64,000 bases of DNA from Pseudopedobacter sp037968815 (GTDB lineage: Bacteria; Bacteroidota; Bacteroidia; Sphingobacteriales; Sphingobacteriaceae), in assembly GCA_037968815.1 (NCBI GenBank), contig JBBKWF010000013.1, positions 127,006-191,005 on the forward strand, read 5' to 3'. Position 1 is the first letter of the stretch. Each line of letters starts with the position of its first letter. Under the pieces are notes generated by a model. The model was not told the origin of the DNA. It saw only the letters and a list, made by a program, of their open reading frames with translations, and did not search any database. This document shows, piece after piece, positions 1 to 9,155 of the stretch. Both the position numbers and the translations under genes were made by a program.

Positions 1-2351
1 AATAATTGATAAGCTTCTGCATCTCTTTTATTGGCAACGGTTTTAAAAATATCCCAAAGCTCTGAATATTTTTGTGGCAGTTTATTTATCTCTTCATTGA
101 TATTTACCAATGTGCCTTCCAAGTCTGCTGCGTCAAAATCCTCGAAAGACGAATAAAGTTCTAAAGCATTGTCCAAGTTTTCTATTACACCATAATAATC
201 TACAATATAACCGAACTCTTTATCAGGATAAATCCGATTTACTCTCGCTATAGCTTGTAGCAATTTGTGGCTTTGCAGGTTTCTGGTAAGGTACAATACC
301 GTATTTTTTGGTTCATCAAATCCGGTCAGTAACTTATCAACCACAATAATGATTTCCGGATCTTTCTGATATTTAAACCGGCTGATAATATTCTTCTCAT
401 AAGACTTAGCATTGCCATGCTCTTCCATCATTTTCTTCCAAAAACGGTTTACTTTTTCAGGCGACTTTTCGTAAGCACTTTCCTCGCCTTCTCTTTCGTC
501 TATTGCGGATATCAGCACTTCACTGCTTACCAAGCCAATTTCATCTAAAAACTCTTTATATCTAATTGCGTTGACTTTTTTGTCACAAACAAGTTGGGCT
601 TTAAAAGGTGTTCCTTGCCAGTTATCTCTAAAGTGCAGACTGATGTTCCAAGCAATGGCATAAATTTTCTGTTCGGCACTATTTAACTGGTCTGCCCTAC
701 TAAATTTCTTTTTAAAATCTGCTCGTTGATAAGGGGTTAGCGGTTCCGAGACCATCCCGAAAAAAGTATCTAATGGTCCAGAGTTTACAGTTTGCCTTGC
801 TAAGCGTCCTTCATACAATAACGGGACTACCGCTTTATCTTCAACAGCTTGGTCAACGGTATAAGCATCAATAATTCCTCCGAATTTGGCAGCGGTGCTT
901 TTATCTTTCTTAAATAGAGGCGTTCCTGTAAGGGCAATAAAACACGCATTTGGCAATGTCTTTTGCATTTCTATATTAAAAGTGCCATGTTGTGTACGGT
1001 GTCCTTCATCCACCAACACAAAGATATTAGGACTGGTTAACGGTTTGTCGATTTTTTTTACGGCAGCTGCAAACTTATTAATGATGGTAGTAATCACCGA
1101 ATCGTTATTGTTTTCCAATAGCTCCACTAACCTTTGACCGGTACTGGCATTCTCTACAAATTTACCGCATTTACGAAACGTCTTTGTAATTTGGTCATCT
1201 AAATCAGTCCGGTCTGTAACCAGCACAATCTTTGGATTTAGGATGCTACTTTCCATAGCAATGGCTTGCGCCAACATGACCATAGTTAAAGATTTGCCAC
1301 TTCCTTGTGTATGCCAAATCACTCCTCCGGTTCTTTTCCCTCCCTGTAAACTAAGAATCCTTTTTATGGATTTTTTTATGGCAAAGTATTGCTGATAACG
1401 AGCTATTTTCTTTTCTCCGTTATCGTACAAAACAAAATTAAATACCAAATCCATCAATCTTTTGGGGCTACATAAGCCTAAAAGCGTTTGATCTTGTATG
1501 GTAGGTGATATGTTCTCCTGTTCTAAAGCATCAAAGTATCTACGGACATACGCAAATCGACCGGTAAACAAGTTGCTTTTTTGTTCATCGCTTAAAGCTT
1601 GATTCTTTATGGATTTTAAATATTCTTGATAAGTCAGCTCTTCCTTAGGGTCTTCAAATTTCTCTTTCCATACTGCCCAAAATTTCTCTGGAGTTCCGTT
1701 GGTTGCGTACAATGTCTCTTGTGTTGCTGTACTAATCAATAACTGGCTATACACATATAACTGGCGAATACCATCTTCTTGCTGGCTACGTAAATGTTGA
1801 CTAATAGCTTGTTTTAAAGGATCTTTTTTGTCTGGTCGTTTGCACTCGATAATACAAATAGGAATTCCATTTATAAAAAGCACTAAATCTGGACGATAAT
1901 GCTCTTTACTGGTGCTACGCATTACACTGAATTCTTCCGTTACATGAAAAACATTATTTTCCGGATGCTTCCAATCAATGTATTCCAAAGTGAAACTCTT
2001 TTTATCCCCATCGATAACCTGATCTACAGATTTACCTAAAGTGAGCAAATTATAAGCTGTTTCACTTGCATTGATATAGCCTTCGTTCATTGGCAACTCT
2101 TTCAATATCCTAATACCATTTTCTATGTTGTTATCACTGAAATAAGTGCTTTTAGTTGAGCTGATTTTCTTTTCAGAATTAATTTTTTTTAATGCTTTAC
2201 GCAGAATGTCTTCCATTAGTACATTGCTGGTTTTGCCTCCACGTAGTTTTTCTGCCTCTTGTTGAGAAAGGTAGCTGTAACCCAGTTTTTGCAATAACTG
2301 CAAAGCCGGAATCTGGCTGATATGGTCTTCTTTAAAACTGGGTGTTTCCAT
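1..2351 (-). CDS. hsdR: Type I restriction enzyme R subunit, 3' end outside the window
   Basis: This is the ATP-dependent translocase and nuclease subunit of a type I restriction-modification complex. About 783 codons are visible from the ATG at 2351, and the C-terminal part lies beyond the window. The N-terminal nuclease domain shows RPDLV and then the ExK motif IECKRPD near residue 169. The helicase motor shows Walker A (TQGSGKSLTM, Lys about 353) and a DEGH box near residue 448. It lies last in the minus-strand operon that starts with the half-HsdS gene at 9719, and is separated from the AlbA_2 gene by the tandem-repeat block at 2424-2837. Whether the missing C-terminus is intact cannot be judged here. 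Confidence 0.95.
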   Translation of the reverse strand, partial: METPSFKEDHISQIPALQLLQKLGYSYLSQQEAEKLRGGKTSNVLMEDILRKALKKINSEKKISSTKSTYFSDNNIENGIRILKELPMNEGYINASETAYNLLTLGKSVDQVIDGDKKSFTLEYIDWKHPENNVFHVTEEFSVMRSTSKEHYRPDLVLFINGIPICIIECKRPDKKDPLKQAISQHLRSQQEDGIRQLYVYSQLLISTATQETLYATNGTPEKFWAVWKEKFEDPKEELTYQEYLKSIKNQALSDEQKSNLFTGRFAYVRRYFDALEQENISPTIQDQTLLGLCSPKRLMDLVFNFVLYDNGEKKIARYQQYFAIKKSIKRILSLQGGKRTGGVIWHTQGSGKSLTMVMLAQAIAMESSILNPKIVLVTDRTDLDDQITKTFRKCGKFVENASTGQRLVELLENNNDSVITTIINKFAAAVKKIDKPLTSPNIFVLVDEGHRTQHGTFNIEMQKTLPNACFIALTGTPLFKKDKSTAAKFGGIIDAYTVDQAVEDKAVVPLLYEGRLARQTVNSGPLDTFFGMVSEPLTPYQRADFKKKFSRADQLNSAEQKIYAIAWNISLHFRDNWQGTPFKAQLVCDKKVNAIRYKEFLDEIGLVSSEVLISAIDEREGEESAYEKSPEKVNRFWKKMMEEHGNAKSYEKNIISRFKYQKDPEIIIVVDKLLTGFDEPKNTVLYLTRNLQSHKLLQAIARVNRIYPDKEFGYIVDYYGVIENLDNALELYSSFEDFDAADLEGTLVNINEEINKLPQKYSELWDIFKTVANKRDAEAYQL

Positions 2352-2416
2352 TGGCTATTTTATTTTTTGAGAATTCAAAGCTTGATACAAAGAATTCGAA
2401 TTTGCTTGTGCTGGAA

Positions 2417-2875
2417 TTAATCTGAGATTTCTGGAGAATTGAATTCCGGTAAATATATTCTCTGAACTATGTTTTCGGTAGAAAAGCGACATTTTCTGAA
2501 GAATTGAATTCTAGAATGAAAAAAATATAATTTAATTTTCTGGAGAAATTCTGAGATTTCTGGAGAATTGAATTCCGGTAAATATATTCTCTGAGCTATG
2601 TTTTCGGTAGAAAAGCGACATTTTCTGGAGAATTGAATTTTAGAATAAAAAAAATATAATTTAATTTTCTGGAGAAATTCTGAGATTTCTGGAGAATTGA
2701 ATTCCGGTAAATATATTCCTTGAACTATGTTTTCGATAGAAAAACGATTTCTTTTTGAAAATAGAATTTTAGAAAAAAAAATAATCAAATTATTTTTTTG
2801 GAGAATCTCTATATTTTTTGGAGAATTCAATTCTTTCCGCGTAAAACCAACAAGCAGTAAAACTATCCTATTCAT
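2417..2875 (-). CDS. Repeat-encoded hypothetical ORF (doubtful gene)
   Basis: This is a 152-codon open frame built almost entirely of 43-residue repeats whose unit begins like LPEFNSPEISEFLQKI. Its ATG overlaps the end of the upstream AlbA_2 gene by 8 bases (ATGAATAG), as in translational coupling. The frame stays open because the DNA repeat is 129 bp, a multiple of three. The composition (Ile, Phe, Lys, Asn, Ser) and the absence of any recognisable domain suit read-through of AT-rich repeat DNA at least as well as a real protein. No homologue is recognised. Confidence 0.25.
   Translation of the reverse strand: MNRIVLLLVGFTRKELNSPKNIEILQKNNLIIFFSKILFSKRNRFSIENIVQGIYLPEFNSPEISEFLQKIKLYFFYSKIQFSRKCRFSTENIAQRIYLPEFNSPEISEFLQKIKLYFFHSRIQFFRKCRFSTENIVQRIYLPEFNSPEISD
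2424..2837. repeat. 129-bp tandem repeat, three copies plus a partial fourth
   Basis: Units begin at 2424, 2553 and 2682, each with GAGATTTCTGGAGAATTG, and a decayed fourth begins at 2811. The spacing is exactly 129 bp each time. Copies 1 and 2 differ at only a few bases, whereas copy 3 is more diverged in its second half. Inside each unit the submotif GGAGAATTGAATT occurs twice, so the unit itself is made of smaller repeats. The block lies between the AlbA_2 gene and hsdR. Copy number could vary by slippage without breaking the frame. Confidence 0.9.
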
Positions 2876-4583
2876 ATTTACTTCTTAGGTTGGTAATAAT
2901 TTCATGAACTAATAAATTTCCTCTTAGATCAGAATATTTAGAAGTCAATAAATATTTTGTGCCACTAGCAGCGCCTGTGGTTTCTACTACTTTGTCTTCT
3001 ACCAGTTTATTAAGCAAGTATTTAATTTGATTTCTGTTTAAAGACTCTGAAAGCTGATTTTCTAGCTCCCCGATTTTTAAAGTCTTTTTTTGTAAGGCTA
3101 GTACTAAAACCTCTATTTCTTTAACTAGATATCGTTTACCAATTTTTAGGCTTTCGTCAACCAACTGATGATATTCAATAGGTAACACGTATTTATTAGA
3201 ACTGCCGGATGTTTTTTCAATTAGTCCTTGGTCTTCTAGTTGTTTAACAATAGGTAACTTTAAATTTTGGAAAATTCCATTTCTTATTTTGCACAAAGTG
3301 ATGATTTGTTCAACACCCAATTTAGGTTCTTTATCACTGTTTTGATATTCACTGATGAACACATGAAATGCTTTATCAATAACTTCTGTGTGTAATACCA
3401 AAGAAACTTGATAAAGGTTAGAGTCTTTATAATCTGGTTCTGCCTTACCTTCTGATAAAGTAATCGAGAATATTTTATCAACGCCCTGCCCACTACGCTC
3501 TACTAAGCCTGTTTTCTCTAGTATCTCTGTCATTAACCTGCTTCTCGGCGTACTACTAACGGTAAGTATGTTTTCAATGTTGACACCTTTTGGGAAACCA
3601 CCGGGATTGATGATGATGATTTTGTGCGGAAATTGTTTGATGATTACTTCGCTGGTAATGGTGTAATCTCTGTGCGCCACCGCATTTAAAATGGCCTCAC
3701 GAATTACTGCCTCATTAAAATCGTAAAGGTCAAATATGTAAGCACCAGCTTGTACTGGATATTTTTTATTTAAAGTGGGTTGATTAATTAATTGCCAAAT
3801 TAAATCGATAGCAATAAACAAAGGTTCTTCTAAATGAACACGACTATCATGATGAATTTGGGATTCACTGTTTCTAAATTCCCAAATAACTTTGCTTTGT
3901 GGCAATAAGCGTTGTATCACTTCTCTTTTACCTAAAAGAATCAAAGAAGCGTAATTGAGTTTGTCGTTTGCTAATAATTTTAAATCTGTTAAAACTTGTT
4001 CAATACTTAATTGCAGAAACCCTGGGTTCTTTTGTTTACGGGCGTAAGATTCCTTCATTTTTTGGATAGCTGTGCTTTCCAAATCGGCTAGAGTTAATCC
4101 AGTAACTATCTGTGCCGAAAAATCTGGCTCCTGTTCAGAAAGTATGGCAAACATTTCCTCATCGCTCATGTTGCGTAAGCTATCGCCAATGCGCATTAGG
4201 GCTACACCTTCAAATTTTAAGGTTTTCCCTACGGGGCGAGCTGGAATATGGGTAACCAAAACACGCAAACCATCTTCATTAAAAAGTTCTTCTAATCTTA
4301 CTCTTATTTGTAACCTCGCGTAAACATCATCTTCTAAAGCGCCAACTTCATCTTTTCCAAAATCTGTACCCACCACTTTATGCGGTACTTCATCTGCCAT
4401 GCCTAAAACCAATTTGCCACCGCCTTCGTTTGCAAAAGCTACGATATAACCGAGAAAACATTTTCTCCGTTCTTCTTGGCTATGGTGCGAGCCGCCGTTA
4501 TAAGGGAAGTTGCGTTTAGCCTCTTTAAACTCTACTTTATCTTCGCTTTCTTTAAGGTTGCTTAGTTCGGTTATGGTTGTCAT
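2868..4583 (-). CDS. AlbA_2 (Schlafen-type) domain ATP-binding regulator, COG2865-like
   Basis: A 571-residue protein of the type often annotated as a putative DNA-binding or RecG-like transcriptional regulator. The N-terminus (about residues 10-140) carries the AlbA_2 signature: VEFKEA, then AFANEGGGKLVLGM. The middle (about 290-390) resembles a GHKL-type ATPase, with NAVAHRDY and NPGGFPKGV. The C-terminus looks like tandem winged helices (IEKTSGSSNKYVL). Proteins of this family are frequent passengers in type I restriction loci, where their role is unclear. It sits between the kinase gene and hsdR on the same strand, after a 254-bp gap. The family call is firm and the function is inferred. 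Confidence 0.85.
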   Translation of the reverse strand: MTTITELSNLKESEDKVEFKEAKRNFPYNGGSHHSQEERRKCFLGYIVAFANEGGGKLVLGMADEVPHKVVGTDFGKDEVGALEDDVYARLQIRVRLEELFNEDGLRVLVTHIPARPVGKTLKFEGVALMRIGDSLRNMSDEEMFAILSEQEPDFSAQIVTGLTLADLESTAIQKMKESYARKQKNPGFLQLSIEQVLTDLKLLANDKLNYASLILLGKREVIQRLLPQSKVIWEFRNSESQIHHDSRVHLEEPLFIAIDLIWQLINQPTLNKKYPVQAGAYIFDLYDFNEAVIREAILNAVAHRDYTITSEVIIKQFPHKIIIINPGGFPKGVNIENILTVSSTPRSRLMTEILEKTGLVERSGQGVDKIFSITLSEGKAEPDYKDSNLYQVSLVLHTEVIDKAFHVFISEYQNSDKEPKLGVEQIITLCKIRNGIFQNLKLPIVKQLEDQGLIEKTSGSSNKYVLPIEYHQLVDESLKIGKRYLVKEIEVLVLALQKKTLKIGELENQLSESLNRNQIKYLLNKLVEDKVVETTGAASGTKYLLTSKYSDLRGNLLVHEIITNLRSKYE

Positions 4584-4690
4584 GGGGTTTTTGTTGATTA
4601 GCTTTTGAACGCTTGGCTAATTTAGTTTTATGTTCGTGATTTTTATATATTTGCATTGCTGATTCTGCCATATTCGGAGAATTAGTTTCG

Positions 4691-4722
4691 AAACCCGATG
4701 TATCAAGATATACACCGGGTTT
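4691..4722. other. Inverted repeat in the kinase to AlbA_2 gap
   Basis: AAACCCGATGTAT and ATACACCGGGTTT can pair with one mismatch around a 6-base centre. It lies about 115 bp downstream of the kinase stop and 108 bp upstream of the AlbA_2 start. There is no U-run in the direction of operon transcription (minus), so it could attenuate or process the transcript but is not a classical terminator. On the plus strand it is followed by TTTTGCGGTTTTTTG. Confidence 0.4.
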
Positions 4723-4837
4723 TGCGGTTTTTTGCACTGTCCATCAATCTCTATTTATCTTCTCCGCTTTCATCTATGTAGATGATTGAAATTCATTTAA
4801 TGCTTTTTGTATTAATAAACATTACTTACCTATTAAT

Positions 4838-5938
4838 TTAACCTGCTTTTGCAATATTTAAAGCAGATTGATACGACCCGCCATGTGATTTTTCTTTGCG
4901 CCAACTACCCATTTTAATGCTTTTTTCTAGTGTTAAATCGATTTTGCTATTTGAACTAATTCGGAACCTTTTACCATTACCATGAGTAATTATTAATTCA
5001 TTATTTTCTTCAAAATAATCAGGACAGGTTCTTAATAACTGATGAACATCCTTTAAGAAATGAGAAGCATCCTTATATCTCTTTTTATAATCTTTATGCG
5101 TAGCTCTATTTATAACCCTTTTAAAACCTGTATCTAAATAATTGGGTAAGGTATTAGTATCAATAAGACTTCCTTTAATTATCTTATTACCTATCAATTC
5201 ATCGAATTTTCTGTATTTTTCTGTTGAATCGCTTATGCTGTCCAACTGTTTTAACTCCCTTTTTGTCAACCAATTTTTGGGTTGATCTAATGGAAAAAAA
5301 CCTCCCAATAATTGATAGAATATTATGCCTACTTGGTAGATATCCGACTGAAAATAATACTTATCATTTTCTATAGCCTCAGGTGCTAGATAATAATAAG
5401 TGGATTTAGATGCCGTGACATGGCCATTTGCATCTTCAATTTTCTTTACGGCACCTAAGTCAGCAATTATAACTTTGTTATCTTCTAATCTGATGAGAAT
5501 ATTTCCAGGTTTTAAATCCCTATGTACAAGCTTATGCTTAGAATGTAGTTCTGTTAAACCTAAAAGAATATCGGTGACAATTTCTAATGCTCTTTTACTA
5601 GATATTTTTTTACAGTCAATTAATTGCTGTATATCACCTCCCGAAACCTTTGGTGTTAGAAAATAAGCGTAATTAGGGGGTAAAAAGCGTAAATCATAGA
5701 CTTCTAATATATTAGGATGTTTTATCCCCATTAATATTACGGCTTCCTCTCTTTCATCATATTTATCATGAGACCAATAGAATTTAAGCACAACGTCATC
5801 GCCTAGTTTTCTCCTTTTACCAAAATAAACCTCTCCATTTAAACCCCTGCGTATGTAGTCATAAATCTCAATATGTTTATCATCTCTTACAAAATCTCTA
5901 ATGGTCTGCGGCACATCCTCATCTTTTAGCTCATTCAT
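4838..5938 (-). CDS. Ser/Thr protein kinase embedded in the type I RM operon
   Basis: A 366-residue Hanks-type kinase with all main catalytic elements visible: glycine loop RGLNGEVYFG (31-40), ATP-anchoring Lys52 in VVLKFYW, HRDLKPGN with Asp141, Lys143 and Asn146, DLG in place of DFG at Asp160, and an APE motif (YYYLAPEAIE). It should be active. After the kinase domain (about residues 25-310) there is a short C-terminal tail without membrane segments or PASTA repeats, so it is predicted to be cytoplasmic. The ATG follows the stop of the DUF3010-like gene with no spacer, which implies coupled expression. Kinases linked to defence loci (for example Stk2) can trigger abortive infection. A similar role here is inference. 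Confidence 0.9.
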   Translation of the reverse strand: MNELKDEDVPQTIRDFVRDDKHIEIYDYIRRGLNGEVYFGKRRKLGDDVVLKFYWSHDKYDEREEAVILMGIKHPNILEVYDLRFLPPNYAYFLTPKVSGGDIQQLIDCKKISSKRALEIVTDILLGLTELHSKHKLVHRDLKPGNILIRLEDNKVIIADLGAVKKIEDANGHVTASKSTYYYLAPEAIENDKYYFQSDIYQVGIIFYQLLGGFFPLDQPKNWLTKRELKQLDSISDSTEKYRKFDELIGNKIIKGSLIDTNTLPNYLDTGFKRVINRATHKDYKKRYKDASHFLKDVHQLLRTCPDYFEENNELIITHGNGKRFRISSNSKIDLTLEKSIKMGSWRKEKSHGGSYQSALNIAKAG

Positions 5939-6355
5939 TTAATTCTGATTTAGTAAATAATACGCCACGTCAAAGGCTTCTTGTTGATATTTGTGTTTTG
6001 AGTCTGGTATTTGGTGTTTTCTTTTAAAAGCGGTTATGGTTTGAGGCCAAATAAAAACGATTTCAGTATTCTTATACAATTGTATAATCCCTTCCAATTT
6101 AAAGGAAATCGGTGATGGCGAACGTGTGCCTTTTGCTTTTCCATTTCTTGCTCTAATACCAATCTTTGTTGCTTTTATAGAATCAAATGTCGAATTCACT
6201 TGGTCGTTAAATTGCTGGATTTGAATTGAATCATTATGATCATCAACTTTACAGCGAATACAATCATCAGTTTGTATTATTGAACCATCCCCTTGTTTTT
6301 TAAGGACAACTAAAATTATTTCGTTTCCCTCAATTTGTAAACCTATTGTTTTCAT
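5939..6355 (-). CDS. DUF3010-like protein
   Basis: A 138-residue protein starting MKTIGLQIEGNEIILVVL and containing a SFKLEGIIQLY segment, which matches my recollection of the DUF3010 pattern (GxEIKGNEAxI, then GFKMEAAIQL). That family has a predicted RNase H/RuvC-like fold and no established function. It begins 2 bases after hsdS ends and stops immediately before the kinase ATG, so the three genes look translationally coupled. The pairing with a kinase suggests a sensor or substrate relationship, but nothing in the sequence proves it. Family assignment is from memory. Confidence 0.65.
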   Translation of the reverse strand: MKTIGLQIEGNEIILVVLKKQGDGSIIQTDDCIRCKVDDHNDSIQIQQFNDQVNSTFDSIKATKIGIRARNGKAKGTRSPSPISFKLEGIIQLYKNTEIVFIWPQTITAFKRKHQIPDSKHKYQQEAFDVAYYLLNQN

Positions 6356-6357
6356 AT

Positions 6358-7584
6358 TTAATCTATTTTCAACCTTTTTTTACCCGTTAACAATACCTGC
6401 ATTAATCCTTTTTTCTGTTCTTTTAATTTATCCGCTTTAGCTTTTAATAATTGAATTTCCTTATCTACGGCTTGTAACACTTTAGCTATCGCGGTTTGTT
6501 CTTCATATTTGGGGAGCTTAAACTCCAATTTTAAAAAATCTGATTTATTCATTACTCTATTTCTACCAGCACCACCAGGGGATATTAGTTGTAACATATA
6601 TTTCATCCTAGGCTGTAAAATAAAGAATCGAAAGAAATCGGGATGAGCCTTCCCCACTATAAAAGTATAGGTTGGGAACCTGTGTGAAGCTAATGCGCCA
6701 TCATCATCTTTTTTAACTATGGCAATAGCTTGTTCCCATGCAAATGTAATATTGACTATCAAGTCGTTATGTTTAACAATGTAGAACTTATCCATGCTGT
6801 TGTTTTCTGGTTTTTCAGCAGGTTTTAAGAAAGTTCCTTTCCCATGACTCCTCAATCCAATACCCACGTACTGTTCTGTTGGCTTGTCAATTTCTCTGAC
6901 AATTGGTGTAACTAAGTTATCTAATGGTTGTGTTGTCCATTTTGTTTCCTCAAACCCTTTTAACCTCTTTTTACCAGTTAATAAGTTTTGCATCAACCAT
7001 TTCTTTCTTTGCTCTTTTTGGGTAATTAAACTTTGAGTTTTAGCAATTGCTTCATCCCATTTACTCAATAAAGAGGCAATAGCTTTTTGTTCTGGGAGTG
7101 GTGCTTTTAATAATTTTACAGTTTCAAACTGACTTTTATTTATGATTGGAACAGCTTGCTCTCCTGCTAATAATCTAATTTTGAAAGCATTTTGTTCTAA
7201 CTGATAATATAGAAATTCGTTTGAATTTTCATCATTTACTACAACAGCATTTATTTGTTGATTAGATGTTAAATCTTTACCAGCGATACCTAATTTCCCT
7301 ATAGTAGAACCGATGCAGGTAAATAAAACAGAACCTTTTGGAAATTTTCGAGAAATATTGAATCCTTTTGTTGAAAGTCCTTTTTCAGTTTTTGTAACGT
7401 ACTTTGTTTTACCCAAATCAGATGGACTTACAAACAGAAAATCTCTTCCGTAATTTTCCGTGTCACTTGTGAGAGGCGTATTTCCGGTATGAACTTTGCC
7501 GAAATCTGAAATTTGTTTCGCTTCCCAACCAATTGGAGTTTCGATTTTGTTAAATGACTTTGTGTTTTTTGTGATTTCCTTCAT
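6358..7584 (-). CDS. hsdS: Type I restriction enzyme specificity subunit
   Basis: This 408-residue protein sets the DNA target for the HsdM and HsdR complex. Two target recognition domains (about residues 1-150 and 215-360) are each followed by a conserved helical spacer. The first ends near LLTGKKRLKGF and the second at LLTGKKRLKID, with matching EQKAIASLLSKWDEAI and EEQTAIAKVLQAVDKEI helices. This is the standard two-TRD layout, so a bipartite recognition site is expected. Its start overlaps the hsdM stop by 4 bases (ATGA). Confidence 0.95.
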   Translation of the reverse strand: MKEITKNTKSFNKIETPIGWEAKQISDFGKVHTGNTPLTSDTENYGRDFLFVSPSDLGKTKYVTKTEKGLSTKGFNISRKFPKGSVLFTCIGSTIGKLGIAGKDLTSNQQINAVVVNDENSNEFLYYQLEQNAFKIRLLAGEQAVPIINKSQFETVKLLKAPLPEQKAIASLLSKWDEAIAKTQSLITQKEQRKKWLMQNLLTGKKRLKGFEETKWTTQPLDNLVTPIVREIDKPTEQYVGIGLRSHGKGTFLKPAEKPENNSMDKFYIVKHNDLIVNITFAWEQAIAIVKKDDDGALASHRFPTYTFIVGKAHPDFFRFFILQPRMKYMLQLISPGGAGRNRVMNKSDFLKLEFKLPKYEEQTAIAKVLQAVDKEIQLLKAKADKLKEQKKGLMQVLLTGKKRLKID

Positions 7585-9149
7585 TCTGCCAACTGCTTTA
7601 AATAAACGCTAATCCCCTCCTGCACTTTTGCCAACTCTTTTTCCAAAACTTCAATTTCTTTCTGAACTGCTACCACATCCACTTCGGCTTCTTCCTCAAA
7701 CGTATCTACATATCTTGGGATGTTGAGGTTAAAATCGTTTTCATTAATTTCATCAAAAGTGGCTACGTAACTGTATTTTTCTTTTGCAATTCCTGCTTTC
7801 AGTTTCCCTTGGTTAAAAGATTCGTAGGTTTCTACAATGGCTTTAATGTGAGTTTCCTCGTTTAACCTGTTTTGATTTTTACCGCTATCATATTCTTTGC
7901 AAGCATCTATAAAAAGTACATTGGTGTTATCTCCTTTTCCTTTGTTAAAAATGAGTATGGCAGCCGGGATGCCTGTACCAAAAAACAAGTTGGCAGGTAA
8001 ACCAATAACCGCTTCTAAAATGTTTTCTTCAATGGTTTTTTGCCTAATACGACCTTCGCTACTCCCACGGAATAAAACACCGTGAGGCACAACCACACCA
8101 ACTTTTCCGGTTCCTTCATAAGTGGTTTCTATCATGTGAGATATAAAAGCCCAGTCTCCTTTGCTTTTTGGGGGTACTCCTCGCCAAAAACGGTTGTACT
8201 GGTCGCTCTCCGGGTCGTAAGAAACCACGGTTTTATCTCCTTCTTTATCTTCTACCTTTCCCCATTTATCTAAAGAGAATGGTGGGTTAGCAACAACGGT
8301 ATCAAACTTCATTAAAGCATCGCCTTCTTTAAGCTTTGGGTTACGTATGGTATCGCCCCAACGGATGGTGGCATTATCAAAACCATGCAAAAACATGTTC
8401 ATTACGGCTAAAGCCCAAGTGCTGCCGTTGGCTTCCTGTCCGTATAAAGAAAAGTTAGAAGTGCCAACCTCTTCGCCAGCTTTAATCAATAAAGAAGCAG
8501 AACCACAGGTAGGATCGCAAATTCTGGAGCCAGGTTTAGATTTTGTCAGTTTAGCCAGCAACGTAGAGACTTCTTTTGGCGTAAAAAACTCGCCCGCCTT
8601 CTTTCCGGCATCACTCGCAAAATTCTCAATCAAAAACATGTAGGCACCACCAATAATATCGGTATCTTCTAAATGCGAAGGGCGTAAATCCAGCTCTTTT
8701 TTGTTGAAATCTAGTAATAGATTTTTTAAGCGAGTGTTTTTATCCTTGGTATCGCCCAAAACACTGCTGTTAAAATTAATGTTCTGGAAAATTCCAGCAC
8801 CATCTTCACTATATAGCTTTTCGCGGTTAGCTTCCACTAAATCTTCTAATGCGATATCTATCAGTTCACCAATATTAGTATCGTTACGATGCTCAAAAAG
8901 ATATTTGAAATGGCTATTGGGCGGAATAATGAAACGTTCATGTTGCATCGCTCTGGCGGTACGTTCTTCGTCATTATTATATTTAGCCATATAAGCTTCA
9001 TGCTTATCATCAAAAACATCGCTCAGATATTTAATAAACAACATGGTCAATACATAATCTTTGTATATGCTTGGGTCAATACTTCCACGGAAGGTATCGC
9101 AAGCTTTCCAAACTGCATCATTAATATTTTGCTGACTTATTTTTTTCAT
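7581..9149 (-). CDS. hsdM: Type I restriction enzyme modification subunit (N6-adenine methyltransferase)
   Basis: This 522-residue subunit methylates adenine in the site chosen by HsdS. The N-terminal HsdM helical domain (about 10-150) is followed by the SAM-binding region, with FFTPKEV at 189-194 and CDPTCGSASLLIKAG from 211, and by the catalytic NPPF motif at 288-291. Length and motif order are normal for the family. It sits 6 bases after the half-HsdS gene and overlaps hsdS by 4 bases, within one operon. Confidence 0.97.
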   Translation of the reverse strand: MKKISQQNINDAVWKACDTFRGSIDPSIYKDYVLTMLFIKYLSDVFDDKHEAYMAKYNNDEERTARAMQHERFIIPPNSHFKYLFEHRNDTNIGELIDIALEDLVEANREKLYSEDGAGIFQNINFNSSVLGDTKDKNTRLKNLLLDFNKKELDLRPSHLEDTDIIGGAYMFLIENFASDAGKKAGEFFTPKEVSTLLAKLTKSKPGSRICDPTCGSASLLIKAGEEVGTSNFSLYGQEANGSTWALAVMNMFLHGFDNATIRWGDTIRNPKLKEGDALMKFDTVVANPPFSLDKWGKVEDKEGDKTVVSYDPESDQYNRFWRGVPPKSKGDWAFISHMIETTYEGTGKVGVVVPHGVLFRGSSEGRIRQKTIEENILEAVIGLPANLFFGTGIPAAILIFNKGKGDNTNVLFIDACKEYDSGKNQNRLNEETHIKAIVETYESFNQGKLKAGIAKEKYSYVATFDEINENDFNLNIPRYVDTFEEEAEVDVVAVQKEIEVLEKELAKVQEGISVYLKQLAE

Positions 9150-9155
9150 TTGTTA

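Noticed and set aside
2424..2837. CRISPR array at the 129-bp repeats
   Set aside because: The whole unit repeats, with no unique spacers, and no cas genes are nearby.
4641..4657. Plus-strand TATATTTG box as a promoter
   Set aside because: It matches the -7 consensus but has no TTTG at the right distance and no gene downstream on that strand.
4552..4737. 61-codon minus-strand frame between the kinase and AlbA_2 genes
   Set aside because: It overlaps the start of the AlbA_2 gene in another frame, runs through the inverted repeat at 4691-4722 and has a low-complexity polar composition.
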